Under the pieces are notes generated by a model, which was not told the DNA's origin, searched no databases, and saw only the letters and a program-made list of their open reading frames with translations. A DNA stretch of 64,000 nt from Lachnospiraceae bacterium. Its GTDB lineage: Bacteria > Bacillota > Clostridia > Lachnospirales > Lachnospiraceae. Shown here one piece after another: positions 1-8,769 of this stretch. Within the stretch, counting starts at the first letter, position 1. Each line of letters starts with the position of its first letter. The position numbers and the translations under genes were made by a program. Location: positions 124,001 to 188,000 of the forward strand of contig JABZIZ010000003.1 in NCBI GenBank assembly GCA_015258065.1, in the 5' to 3' direction.

Positions 1-42
1 CCGTCTACACGCAGGCGCGGATATACCCCCGGCAAATGCGCT

Positions 43-82
43 TTCATATACTCCCTTCTACCTTCATATACTTCGTTCTACC
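43..82. repeat. two-copy 20-bp tandem repeat
   Basis: Two adjacent 20-bp units (43-62 and 63-82) differ at only two positions. They lie just beyond the rnf operon terminator in a stretch without a convincing gene. Probably a local slippage duplication; no function is evident. Confidence 0.6.
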
Positions 83-133
83 AAAAAAGTCACTCTTCTC
101 CAAAGGAAATGCTTCCTTGGGGAAGAATGACTT
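83..133 (-). terminator. rho-independent terminator of the rnf operon
   Basis: A long imperfect hairpin (about 88-133) is followed on the minus strand by six T (83-88). It lies 57 bases beyond the rnfB stop, so it ends the rnfCDGEAB transcript. Bases 1-82 hold no gene that I can support. Confidence 0.75.
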
Positions 134-189
134 CACATGTTAGAATAAGCAGGACTTTTCGAGAAAGAGCGTCCCTTCTCCACCCATCC

Positions 190-1014
190 TTAAGCGGTCT
201 TCGTTCCATCCGCAGCAGATGCATGCGTGGTGAAAATCGCTTTTTTCGGACACTTTTGTGCACAGGTTCCGCAATGGGTGCATTTCGACTGGTCGATTCT
301 GGCCAGATTCTCTTCTACCACAATCGCCCCCGATGGACAATTCTTTTCACAAATATGACAGGCAATGCAACCCACCTTGCAGTATTTGTTCACTTTTGCC
401 CCCATGTCCTTTGACATACAGGAAACCACTTCCGTGTAAGTATAGGGCACCAGATCAATCAGATGACGAGGACAGATTTCAATGCACTTCTTACAAGCCT
501 TACAGGCCTCTCTGTCAACGACCGCAACCCCGTTTACCACATGAATGGCATCAAACGGACAAACTCTCTCACAGCTCCCGCCACCGAGGCAGCCGAACGA
601 GCAGGTTTTTGCACCTCCTCCCGGCGTCTGTTCGATGAGTCGGCAATCATTGGTTCCAAAATACTCGTACTTGCTGCTGGCTTTCTCGCAGTCTCCGTTG
701 CAATGTACATAAGCGACCTGCCTGACCGTGCTGCCTGCTTCCACTCCCATAATGGCTGCAATCGCATTCCCAACGGGTGCTCCGCCAACCGGACATTGAT
801 TCACCGGAGCCTCTCCCTTTGCAATCGCCGCCGCAAGGCCGGAGCAACCTGCATAACCGCAGCCTCCACAGTTGTTTCCGGGTAGTGCTTCCAAAATCTG
901 CGCTTCTTTTTCATCCACATCCACATGTAGCTTGATGTTGGCGAATCCTAACACAAAGCCGATCACGATACCGACAATTGCAACCACCAAAGTTGCCAGT
1001 AAAATCGGATTCAT
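190..1014 (-). CDS. rnfB: Rnf complex subunit B, iron-sulfur protein
   Basis: RnfB is the electron-carrying subunit of the ferredoxin:NAD+ oxidoreductase (Rnf) at the cytoplasmic membrane face. The 274-residue protein has one N-terminal membrane helix (about 3-25), then an FeS domain with Cys49, 52, 57 and 74. Several ferredoxin-type CxxCxxCxxxCP clusters follow (about 138-152, 171-181, 212-226, 245-255). The multi-cluster C-terminus is typical of clostridial RnfB. The ATG is preceded by AGGAGAG. It is the last gene of the operon, 17 bases after rnfA and followed by a terminator. Confidence 0.96.
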   Translation of the reverse strand: MNPILLATLVVAIVGIVIGFVLGFANIKLHVDVDEKEAQILEALPGNNCGGCGYAGCSGLAAAIAKGEAPVNQCPVGGAPVGNAIAAIMGVEAGSTVRQVAYVHCNGDCEKASSKYEYFGTNDCRLIEQTPGGGAKTCSFGCLGGGSCERVCPFDAIHVVNGVAVVDREACKACKKCIEICPRHLIDLVPYTYTEVVSCMSKDMGAKVNKYCKVGCIACHICEKNCPSGAIVVEENLARIDQSKCTHCGTCAQKCPKKAIFTTHASAADGTKTA

Positions 1015-1031
1015 AGTCCTCTCTCCTTTCG

Positions 1032-1631
1032 TTAAAATGAGATGCCGGAGAATCCGACAAACGCAATGGCCATGAGTGCGGAAGACAGAAGCACCATCGG
1101 CATGCCCTTAAACGATTCCGGAAAATCATTATATTCCATTTTCTCCCGGATTCCCGCCATCAGCACAATCGCAATGGTAAATCCAATTGCAGTAAACAGA
1201 CCGGTTACCGTACTCTTGAGAACGAAATGATCTTTAAATCCGGCACTCACATTGTTGATTGCAACACCAAGGACAGCACAGTTGGTCGTGATCAGCGGAA
1301 GGTAAATTCCAAGCGCCTGATAAAGAGCCGGCATAAACTTCTTTAACACCATCTCTACAAACTGCACCAACATGGCGATGACCAGGATAAAGATAATCGT
1401 ATTTAAGTACTCAAGATCCAGCGGCAAAATCACAAACTGGTATAGGCAGGCACAGACCAAAGACGCAATCGTTAAGACGAAGGTAAGCGCCATTCCCATG
1501 CCAAATGCCGTATCCACCTTTCTGGAAACTCCAAGGAACGGACACAATCCCAAAAACTGACTCAAAACGACATTGCTGATCAGGGAAGAAGTGACGGCAA
1601 TGACGACCAATTCATAGATAGTTTTTCCCAC
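1032..1631 (-). CDS. rnfA: Rnf complex subunit A, integral membrane protein
   Basis: RnfA is a polytopic membrane subunit of the Rnf pump; paired with RnfE it forms the inverted-topology core of the complex. The 199-residue sequence is almost entirely hydrophobic, with about six membrane helices. It has the family N-terminus, with a conserved Cys in the LSQFLGLCPFLGVS motif (about residues 23-36), and a second conserved Cys in the TTNCAVLGVAI motif. It starts 3 bases after rnfE and sits 17 bases before rnfB, so the genes are translationally linked. Confidence 0.96.
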   Translation of the reverse strand: MGKTIYELVVIAVTSSLISNVVLSQFLGLCPFLGVSRKVDTAFGMGMALTFVLTIASLVCACLYQFVILPLDLEYLNTIIFILVIAMLVQFVEMVLKKFMPALYQALGIYLPLITTNCAVLGVAINNVSAGFKDHFVLKSTVTGLFTAIGFTIAIVLMAGIREKMEYNDFPESFKGMPMVLLSSALMAIAFVGFSGISF

Positions 1632-1634
1632 TTC

Positions 1635-2354
1635 TTATTCTCCTTTCTCATCAATCGTGCAACAGGATGCCGGCTGACCAAATTTGGAGGTATCTTTGCC
1701 TTTTTTCTCCATATCGCACTTGACCTTATTCATAATGGCGATCAGGCAGGCAAGGACCATGAAGGCTCCGGGCTGCTGTACAAAAATCAAAACAGGTGTG
1801 AAGCCCGATATTGCCGTTCCTTCTCCCATAAACTTCATGCTGAAAAAGGTGCCGGTTCCGATGATTTCACGAATCAGTCCGATACAGGTGATCGCAATGG
1901 TAAAACCAAGCCCCATGCCGATTCCATCAAACAGAGAAGGAATGACGCCATTTTTGGATGCATAAGCCTCGGCTCTTCCAAAAATGATGCAGTTGACAAC
2001 GATAAGCGGGATATAGACTCCCAGCGTCTTATACATTGCCGGCATATTGGCATGCATAAACAAATCTACAATGGTCACGAAAGAGGCAATGACCACAATA
2101 AATGCCGGAATACGAACCGTATCCGGAACAATCTTGCGGATAGCGGCAATGACCGCATTGGAAAGAGCAAGCACGAAGGTCGTTGCAAGCCCCATGTAAA
2201 TCCCGTTCATGGCGCAGTTGGTAATTGCCAGTGTGGGACACATACCGATCATCAAAACCAAGGTCGGGTTTTCTACTATGATGCCGTTCAGGAAGCGCTC
2301 AAGCGGGGTGTTAATCCGTAGCCCCAGCGCACCTTTCTTGCTGTCATCGCTCAT
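1635..2354 (-). CDS. rnfE: Rnf complex subunit E, integral membrane protein
   Basis: RnfE is the membrane partner of RnfA and shares its six-helix fold. The 239 residues include the conserved NPTLVLMIGMCPTLAITN segment near the N-terminus and a second Cys in VNCIIFGRAEA, matching the Cys pair seen in RnfA. A hydrophilic C-terminal tail ends in CCTIDEKGE. It overlaps rnfG by 4 bases (ATGA), which suggests translational coupling. Confidence 0.96.
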   Translation of the reverse strand: MSDDSKKGALGLRINTPLERFLNGIIVENPTLVLMIGMCPTLAITNCAMNGIYMGLATTFVLALSNAVIAAIRKIVPDTVRIPAFIVVIASFVTIVDLFMHANMPAMYKTLGVYIPLIVVNCIIFGRAEAYASKNGVIPSLFDGIGMGLGFTIAITCIGLIREIIGTGTFFSMKFMGEGTAISGFTPVLIFVQQPGAFMVLACLIAIMNKVKCDMEKKGKDTSKFGQPASCCTIDEKGE

Positions 2355-3013
2355 TTTGCACCTCCCTGCAATAATACTTGATCCATATATTCAATACAGA
2401 CGTCCACTCCGTTGGTTATCGCCTTGGAGGTAATTGTCGCAGCGGTAATCGCCTGAATTTCATGGTTTTCCTTATTGGCATTTTGTTTTTTTACGGAGAA
2501 AAGATGCTCGGAATCCGCATTTTTGACATCCTTGAACTGCGGAACCAGAATGTCGTTTGCATTCATTCCCAGTCCGGGGGACTCACTGTTGCTGATCAGT
2601 GAAATTCCGTTTAACGTTCCGTCCTTTGTAAGGCCTACCATGAACTCAAGGGCATCGGAACTGTAGCCCTTAGATTTCACCTTGAACGCATAACCAATCA
2701 CGCTGCCGCTTTTATCCTTTGCTTCCTTCACGGACTCCAACTCCACCTTGCTGTATCCCTTATTGGAAGAAAGAATTTCTGCCGCCTTCGCCGTATCGGT
2801 CTTGATATCTCCAAAGCTATCCGCCGAAGGGAAGACCTCCTTCGTTGCATTTTCCTCCGCCGCCCTGGTCTGCTCGGCGATGGATGCCTTCGTATTGTCG
2901 TATACAAAGCCCAATAAAACTCCCGCGATCAAAGTAATGAGAAAAAGAATCATCGCATTTTTGATCATCAAAGAAATCTCATTGTTCTGCGCATTCATCT
3001 TCGTTTCACTCAT
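2351..3013 (-). CDS. rnfG: Rnf complex subunit G, FMN-binding protein
   Basis: RnfG carries covalently bound FMN on the outer membrane face, attached by ApbE to a Ser/Thr-Gly-Ala-Thr type motif. The 220-residue protein has one N-terminal anchor (about 17-38) and an extracytoplasmic FMN-binding domain. The flavinylation site appears as ITAATITSKA near residue 190, so Ala replaces the usual Gly while the acceptor Thr is kept. It overlaps rnfD and rnfE by 4 bases each. No apbE is present in this window. Confidence 0.94.
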   Translation of the reverse strand: MSETKMNAQNNEISLMIKNAMILFLITLIAGVLLGFVYDNTKASIAEQTRAAEENATKEVFPSADSFGDIKTDTAKAAEILSSNKGYSKVELESVKEAKDKSGSVIGYAFKVKSKGYSSDALEFMVGLTKDGTLNGISLISNSESPGLGMNANDILVPQFKDVKNADSEHLFSVKKQNANKENHEIQAITAATITSKAITNGVDVCIEYMDQVLLQGGAK

Positions 3014-4050
3014 GCCTTTTTCGCCTCCTTCCGAATACCAAATGCTCTCGGGATCGTGAAGCGTTCAATCAGAGGCACGGTCAAATTCCCGATAATAATG
3101 GCATAAGAAACTCCCTCACCGGAGGCTCCCGCCACACGGAATACACCCGTCAAAATCCCCAGAATCATTCCATAAATATATTTCCCCTTGTTGGTGATCG
3201 GACTGGTCGTGTAATCGGTTGCCATATAAAAAGCGCCCAGCATCAACCCGCCTCCTGCCAGCTGTGCCGTAATATACTGTGTACTCTTATCGGGGCCAAA
3301 AAGGAGTAGAAAAATGACAAAGGTTACAATGTAACTGCCCGGGATACGCAAATCAATGATGCCCGCCAAAATCAGGATACAGGCACCGATCACAATGGCA
3401 ATCATAGAAGTTTCTCCAATGACGCCACCGATTCCCTTTCCTGTTACCATTTCGGAGATATGCGTTTTCCCAAGCATCTCCATCAAATTGCCTGCCGTCT
3501 GGCCGGCTTTCAATGCCGTAAGCGGTGTTGCAGTCGTGGTCGCATCTACCATCGTATCATTTGCCATCGGCATAAAGTGATTCATCCAAACCGGGAAGGA
3601 GATGAGAAGAAAACACCTTGCACCCAGCGCGGGGTTCATGAAGTTCTGCCCCAGCCCTCCAAACACCATCTTCACCACCAGGATGGCGAAGATACCTCCG
3701 ATGATCGGCAACCAAAGTCCGCCCATGTACAATACTTTCTTTCCGTCATTACCGGCAACGGTGCCGATAATGGTCTGGGCCGGAAGATTCATACCCAGAA
3801 GCAGTCCGGTCACAACAGCCGAGAAATCTCCGATCGTCACCACCTTGTGCATGGCTTTTTCATAAATATATTCCGTTGCGACACAACTTGCGACGGAAAG
3901 AATTAACATGATCAGCGCATTCAATCCGAAGCTGTAAACCCCGTACCCTGCCGGGATTAAAAGAGATGCGGCAACGACCATCATGATTTTTCTGGTTGTC
4001 CAGTTGTCTCTCACATGCGGATTGGATGACACATTCCTCATTTCACTCAT
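3010..4050 (-). CDS. rnfD: Rnf complex subunit D, flavin-bearing membrane protein
   Basis: RnfD is the multi-spanning flavin subunit of the Rnf pump, related to NqrB. The 346-residue protein is mostly membrane helices. The covalent FMN region reads TTTATPLTAL at about residues 168-177, where the classical motif is SGATPL; the acceptor Thr and the following Pro-Leu are kept. It starts 15 bases after rnfC and overlaps rnfG by 4 bases. The order C-D-G-E-A-B is the clostridial one. Confidence 0.95.
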   Translation of the reverse strand: MSEMRNVSSNPHVRDNWTTRKIMMVVAASLLIPAGYGVYSFGLNALIMLILSVASCVATEYIYEKAMHKVVTIGDFSAVVTGLLLGMNLPAQTIIGTVAGNDGKKVLYMGGLWLPIIGGIFAILVVKMVFGGLGQNFMNPALGARCFLLISFPVWMNHFMPMANDTMVDATTTATPLTALKAGQTAGNLMEMLGKTHISEMVTGKGIGGVIGETSMIAIVIGACILILAGIIDLRIPGSYIVTFVIFLLLFGPDKSTQYITAQLAGGGLMLGAFYMATDYTTSPITNKGKYIYGMILGILTGVFRVAGASGEGVSYAIIIGNLTVPLIERFTIPRAFGIRKEAKKA

Positions 4051-4065
4051 CTAGGGACATCCTCC

Positions 4066-5385
4066 TTATTTCTTCTTCATTTTGCCCATCTGAATTTTAC
4101 GCATTCCTTTGATCAGCTGAGCAAGCTGTCTTCTTGCTGGACAGATATAGCTGCAACTGCCGCATTCAATGCACTCCATTCCGTACTGATGCAAAAACTT
4201 CTCTTCCTCATTGTGTTCCACCGCATCCGCAAGATTCTTCGGAATGAGGTGCTCTGGACAGACGTCCACACACCTGGAACAGTTGATACAGGCACTGGGA
4301 GCCAGTTCCGCGACCACATCTTCTGTCAGGCAGGTCATGGCCGAGGCCGTCTTTGTGGTCGGGACATCCAAATCAAACACCGCAAATCCCATCATAGGAC
4401 CGCCGGATATGATTTTGGCAGGTTCTTTGACAAATCCACCGGCCGCATCAATCAGTTCTTTATAATTCGTTCCGATGCGCACCCTGTAATTGCAAGGATC
4501 GGTAATGGCATCTCCCGTAATGGTAACGATTCTCTCCATGAGAGGTTCGCCCCTCATCACTGCCCGGTACACCGCACAAAGCGTATCCACATTGTCCACA
4601 ATACAGCCGACATCTGCAGGAAGCATACGGGAATTGATGTCTCTTCCGGTACAGGCGTGAATAATCATACGCTCGCCCCCCTGCGGGTATTTGGTCTGCA
4701 GGGCTTTCACCGTGATTTTATCTTCATCCCTTGTCAGTTCCTCCAGCTTTGCGATTGCCTCCGGCTTGTTATCCTCCACCGCAAGAATACCTCTTGCATT
4801 TGGAAAAATACTCACCGCGATTTTCAACCCGCCAATCAGCTGTTCCGGATCTTCTATCATTCTCCTGTAATCGGAAGTCAGATACGGTTCACACTCCGCA
4901 CAGTTGGCAATGACATATTCAATTTTTTCCGGTTCCTTCGGCGCAAATTTGACTGCCGTTGGAAAACCTGCGCCGCCCATCCCGACGATACCGGCATTTC
5001 GAACAGCCTCAATCTTGTCCTGAGCCGACATCTCTTCATAAGGCTTACTCGGCTTCATTTCCACTGCTTCATACTTTCCATCGTTTTCAATGATGATGCT
5101 TTGGCACATGCCACCCGTAGCAAGCCGTCTGGGCTCAATCGCTTTCACCTTTCCGGAGACCGTTGCATAGATAGGCGCTGATACAAAGCCACCCGCTTCT
5201 GCGATCATCTGCCCCGTTAGGACAGAATCACCGACAGCTACTACAGGTTTCGCAGGAGCCCCTATATGCTGGGACAACGGATAAACCAGATCGCCCTTAG
5301 GCAGGACAGGTTTGATGGGCTTATCCATCGTCAGTTCCTTGCCACCGTAAGGATGGACACCGCCGACAAATGTAGGTTTTGCCAT
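4066..5385 (-). CDS. rnfC: Rnf complex subunit C, NADH-binding iron-sulfur protein
   Basis: RnfC is the peripheral subunit where NAD+ is reduced. The 439 residues contain the Complex I 51-kDa-like nucleotide/FMN signature GIVGMGGAGFPTAVK (about 132-146). Two ferredoxin clusters follow in the C-terminal quarter (CINCSRCVDVCP and CIECGSCSYICP). The start has AAGAAGGGAAAG upstream. As first gene of the operon it is preceded by an AT-rich spacer that must hold the rnf promoter, divergent from the exonuclease gene at 5565. Confidence 0.96.
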   Translation of the reverse strand: MAKPTFVGGVHPYGGKELTMDKPIKPVLPKGDLVYPLSQHIGAPAKPVVAVGDSVLTGQMIAEAGGFVSAPIYATVSGKVKAIEPRRLATGGMCQSIIIENDGKYEAVEMKPSKPYEEMSAQDKIEAVRNAGIVGMGGAGFPTAVKFAPKEPEKIEYVIANCAECEPYLTSDYRRMIEDPEQLIGGLKIAVSIFPNARGILAVEDNKPEAIAKLEELTRDEDKITVKALQTKYPQGGERMIIHACTGRDINSRMLPADVGCIVDNVDTLCAVYRAVMRGEPLMERIVTITGDAITDPCNYRVRIGTNYKELIDAAGGFVKEPAKIISGGPMMGFAVFDLDVPTTKTASAMTCLTEDVVAELAPSACINCSRCVDVCPEHLIPKNLADAVEHNEEEKFLHQYGMECIECGSCSYICPARRQLAQLIKGMRKIQMGKMKKK

Positions 5386-5564
5386 GTCTTTCCCTTCTTT
5401 CCCTAGAATAAATTATGTGATCTTTGTGGATTTTTCACACATACATATAATATACTATCAGTTTTTTATAAAATCTACCAAAATGAAGAAAATACCGAAA
5501 ATTATTCCCATGAATTCCGCTCGCAGGTATGGTAGAATGAGAACATTAAATTGAGAAAAAGGGT
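5386..5564. promoter_or_regulatory. divergent promoter region, rnfC and yprB-like gene
   Basis: This 179-base AT-rich spacer separates rnfC (minus) from the exonuclease gene (plus). On the plus strand GGTAGAAT near 5530-5537 resembles an extended -10 element. On the minus strand TATATT at about 5449-5454 could serve rnfC, but no good -35 at standard spacing is visible. Assignment is by position and composition only. Confidence 0.45.
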
Positions 5565-6671
5565 ATGATGAAAATTATTGCAGAACAATCCACATCAAAA
5601 GCTTCTTCCATGTCCTATCTTCCGGATGACATGAGAGAGAAAAATCTTCTGTTTTTCGACATTGAGACCACCGGTCTATCTCCTGAACATGCGGAAGTTT
5701 TCTTGATCGGCGCCCTCCGTCTTTCGGAGAGCGGCGCAGAGCTTCATCAATTCTTTGCAGAAACCCAATCCGAAGAAAAAGAAATTCTGGAGGCTTTTTT
5801 CTCTTTTGCCGAATCCCATGATCTTCTCATTCATTTCAACGGCAGACGATTCGATCTGCCGTTTATCCGAAAGAGATGTGAAATTCTGGGGATTGCAGAT
5901 CGACTGTCCGGAAAAGAGGACTGTGATCTGTACCAGAGGCTACGGCCGTACCGGAGCCTCCTCCAGATGCAATCCCTGAAACAAAAAGAAATAGAGGAGC
6001 TTGTGGGATTTCCTAGGACCGATGAGCTGAGCGGCTCCGAAATGGTTGGCATTTACAAGGAATATCTCTCTTCTCCCTCTGATTCGAAGGCGCGCCTTCT
6101 CCTTCTTCATAATGCGGATGACGTGAAGGGCATGCCTTTCTGCATGCAAACCCTTCTCCTTGAAAAATTATTTTCGGGCCGCATTGATTTAGAGGCGGTA
6201 AAGGCCCAGGCCAATACCTACCGTGCCCTTAACGGGAGTATCAGAAAAGAGCTCTTTCTCCATCTAAAGATGCCCTCCCCTCTCCCGTTCCCCCTGCATG
6301 CCAGATCAGGCGACTGCTACGTCAAAGCAAACGGCAATATTCTCATCCTGCGAATTCCTCTGTATGAGGAGGAAATGAAATACTTCTATGCCGGCCATCA
6401 AGATTATTATTATCTCCCCGAAGAAGACACTGCTTTACACAAAAGCATCGCAAACTTTGTGAACAAAGCATACCGGGTACCGGCCACTCCCTCCACCTGC
6501 TACACAAAGAAAAAATCACTCTTTTTAAAAGAATGGTCGGATACCTTTGTTCCCGTTTTCCGAAGAGATTACAAAGATAAGGAACGTTTCTTTGAAGTAA
6601 CTCCGGAGGTCCGAAAAGACAGAAAAGCGCTCTCTTCCTACGCAAAGATGGTCTTGCAACAGATGCGGTGA
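5565..6671 (+). CDS. YprB-like ribonuclease H-fold 3'-5' exonuclease
   Basis: Predicted DEDD-type exonuclease of the RNase_H_2/YprB family, 368 residues. The first catalytic motif is FFDIETTGLSP (about 30-40). A second acidic segment is HFNGRRFDLPFIRKR (about 88-102), and a late Asp lies in LLHNADDVKGM (about 182-192), where exo III is expected. The C-terminal third is not recognised. Two ATG codons sit side by side (5565, 5568); AAAAAGGG is better spaced for the second. It stands alone on the plus strand and ends at a strong terminator. Confidence 0.82.
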   Translation: MMKIIAEQSTSKASSMSYLPDDMREKNLLFFDIETTGLSPEHAEVFLIGALRLSESGAELHQFFAETQSEEKEILEAFFSFAESHDLLIHFNGRRFDLPFIRKRCEILGIADRLSGKEDCDLYQRLRPYRSLLQMQSLKQKEIEELVGFPRTDELSGSEMVGIYKEYLSSPSDSKARLLLLHNADDVKGMPFCMQTLLLEKLFSGRIDLEAVKAQANTYRALNGSIRKELFLHLKMPSPLPFPLHARSGDCYVKANGNILILRIPLYEEEMKYFYAGHQDYYYLPEEDTALHKSIANFVNKAYRVPATPSTCYTKKKSLFLKEWSDTFVPVFRRDYKDKERFFEVTPEVRKDRKALSSYAKMVLQQMR

Positions 6672-6723
6672 CGGGATTATCAAAGGCACTTGACTCTTCT
6701 ATCCTAAGGAAAGCATCAGAAAA

Positions 6724-6758
6724 GCCACAGGGCGATGTTCCCTGTGGCTTCATTTTTT
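6724..6758 (+). terminator. rho-independent terminator, probably bidirectional
   Basis: A perfect 9-bp stem GCCACAGGG/CCCTGTGGC with a 7-base loop is followed on the plus strand by TTCATTTTTT. It ends the exonuclease transcript. On the minus strand the stem is followed by TTTTC, so it could also end the convergent cheR transcript. Confidence 0.9.
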
Positions 6759-6796
6759 CTATGAGATTTTCTACGAGACCAACCTGACGCACAACT

Positions 6797-7579
6797 CTAA
6801 GATTTCGGCTTTTCGTAGTAGAAAGAATTTGCCCTCTGAAACCCGATATCCTTATAATTGATAATCTGCTCCGTACTTCCAATAAACAGAAATCCTTCCG
6901 GCGCAAGAGATTTGAAGAATTTATTATAGATATCATCCTTCGCTTCCTCTGTAAAATAAATCATCACATTTCTGCAAACAATGAGATGATAATTCACCGG
7001 ATAGGGATCTCGAAGCAAATCCGCCTTCTTGAACTGTACACATTTCTTGATTTCATTCGAAATGCGAAACTGGCTGCCTTCCTGCGCAAAATACTTAGAC
7101 TTCAAATCGGCAGGAACACCCGCAATATCCTTTGCACCGTACAAACCGTTCTTTGCCTTCTCGATTGCCAGCGTATCAATATCCGTAGCAAGCACATGAA
7201 TTTGAGATAAAGGCACATGCCTGGAAAGGAGCATTGCCAGCGTGTAAGGCTCATCGCCGGTCGAGCAGGCTGCGCTCCATACATCCAGCCGATTTCCGAA
7301 ACGTTGAATTAAAGTGGGGATCATTTGTTTATCCATCAATTCCCACTGATCTTTGTTTCGAAAAAACTCCGAGACATTTATGGTCAGATAATTTACGAAT
7401 GCATCAAAAACTTCCTTATCTTTTTTGAGCAGATCCACAAATTTATCATAGCCAGTCACTTTATACTTGCCAATTAAAGTATCAATTCGACGCTTCATCT
7501 GTTTCTCTTTGTAAGCATTCAAATTGATACTTGTAATATTGAAAATCTGCCCCTTGAACCATTCGTAATCATATACCAT
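6797..7579 (-). CDS. cheR: CheR-type protein-glutamate O-methyltransferase
   Basis: CheR methylates glutamates of chemoreceptors using S-adenosylmethionine. The 260 residues show an N-terminal all-alpha domain and then the SAM-binding fold, with NVSEFFR (about 69-75), WSAACSTGDEPYTLA (about 101-115; usual form SAGCSTGEEPYS), ATDID (about 133) and VCRNVMIYF (about 203-211). No other chemotaxis gene is in the window. It is the last of a co-directional run starting near 13.9 kb; 83 bases separate it from the S1-domain gene. Confidence 0.93.
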   Translation of the reverse strand: MVYDYEWFKGQIFNITSINLNAYKEKQMKRRIDTLIGKYKVTGYDKFVDLLKKDKEVFDAFVNYLTINVSEFFRNKDQWELMDKQMIPTLIQRFGNRLDVWSAACSTGDEPYTLAMLLSRHVPLSQIHVLATDIDTLAIEKAKNGLYGAKDIAGVPADLKSKYFAQEGSQFRISNEIKKCVQFKKADLLRDPYPVNYHLIVCRNVMIYFTEEAKDDIYNKFFKSLAPEGFLFIGSTEQIINYKDIGFQRANSFYYEKPKS

Positions 7580-7662
7580 AGGATTCCGTTCCTCATGCCC
7601 TCCTAAAACGGGAGGTATGATACGCTGTTACGGTTGTAAGAATGAAGGCCAGGACTTCTCTA

Positions 7663-8769
7663 TCAGTTTTCAGTATTGTCTTCCTGTTCCTGATCTGTCT
7701 CTGACTTTTCCGGAGAAAGAAGCGCCTTCATGCTCAAACTGATCTTACGATCATTCTCATTGAAGTCGACAATCTTTGCAGTGACTTCCTCACCAACCTT
7801 CAATACGTCGGAAGGTTTTTCGATATGCTCTCTGGCAATTTGAGAAACATGAAGAAGTGCATCAATTCCGGGCTCCAGTTCGATGAAAGCACCGAAATCT
7901 GTCATCCTTGCTACCTTTCCTGTAATAATCTCTCCGATTCTGTATTTCTCGGAGGCATCCTTCCAGGGATTCTCATCCTCAAATTTACGGGAAAGAGCGA
8001 TCTTGTTGCCATCAATGTTCTTAATCAGAACCCTGACCGTATCTCCCACCTTAAAGGTCTTCTTCGGATTTTCTACACGTCCCCAGGACATTTCGGAAAT
8101 ATGCAGAAGTCCGTCTGCGCCTCCCAGATCAATAAAGGCACCAAAATCCGTAATATTCTTTACGACGCCTTCTACCACATCGCCGATATGAATGCGTTCG
8201 AATAACTCTTTGGCTTTCTCTGCTCTTTCTTCGGCAATCAACACCTTCCGGTTACCGATATACCGACGTCTCTTGGGATTGTATTCCGTTACAATGAACT
8301 GAATATCCTGACCATCGTATTTGGTTAAATCCTTTTCATAGGTATCGGAAACAAGGCTGGCAGGAATAAAGATTCTGACTTCATCTACCACAACAACCAA
8401 GCCGCCGTTCAGAACCTGTACCACCTTGGCCGTGAGGACTTCCTTATTATTGAAAGCTTCCTCAATCCTCTTGTTCCCCTTCTCAACTGCCAGTCTCTTA
8501 TAAGATAAAAGGACCTGACCATCAGCGTCGTTGGTCTTAATGACCTTTGTTTCCATTGTGTCGCCGATTTTTGCAACTGTTGTCAGATCGAGTGAATTGT
8601 CGTTGCTATATTCGTTTCTTGTAAGAATACCGTCGGACTTTCCGCCAATATTCAGGATGATCTCATCCGGCTTAACGTCAATAACACTTCCTTCTACTAC
8701 TCTCCCGACATGAATGGGTTTGAAGGATGCCTCCAGCATCTCTTCAAATGTCTGCTCCTGTTCTGACAT
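7663..8769 (-). CDS. S1-domain RNA-binding protein (short ribosomal S1 homologue)
   Basis: A 368-residue protein with four consecutive S1 OB-fold repeats (about 19-90, 107-172, 190-260 and 275-345). The third carries the strongly conserved segment ITDFGAFIDLGGADGLLHIS. Such four-repeat proteins are annotated as ribosomal protein S1 or RpsA-like in Clostridia; they bind mRNA and may help translation initiation. The gene starts inside the 3' end of ispH (26-base overlap) behind GAGGAGGTT. In some clostridia ispH and this gene are fused. Confidence 0.92.
   Translation of the reverse strand: MSEQEQTFEEMLEASFKPIHVGRVVEGSVIDVKPDEIILNIGGKSDGILTRNEYSNDNSLDLTTVAKIGDTMETKVIKTNDADGQVLLSYKRLAVEKGNKRIEEAFNNKEVLTAKVVQVLNGGLVVVVDEVRIFIPASLVSDTYEKDLTKYDGQDIQFIVTEYNPKRRRYIGNRKVLIAEERAEKAKELFERIHIGDVVEGVVKNITDFGAFIDLGGADGLLHISEMSWGRVENPKKTFKVGDTVRVLIKNIDGNKIALSRKFEDENPWKDASEKYRIGEIITGKVARMTDFGAFIELEPGIDALLHVSQIAREHIEKPSDVLKVGEEVTAKIVDFNENDRKISLSMKALLSPEKSETDQEQEDNTEN

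Noticed and set aside
4189..5181. 330-codon plus-strand frame across rnfC
   Set aside because: Antisense shadow of a clearly conserved gene, with no family resemblance.
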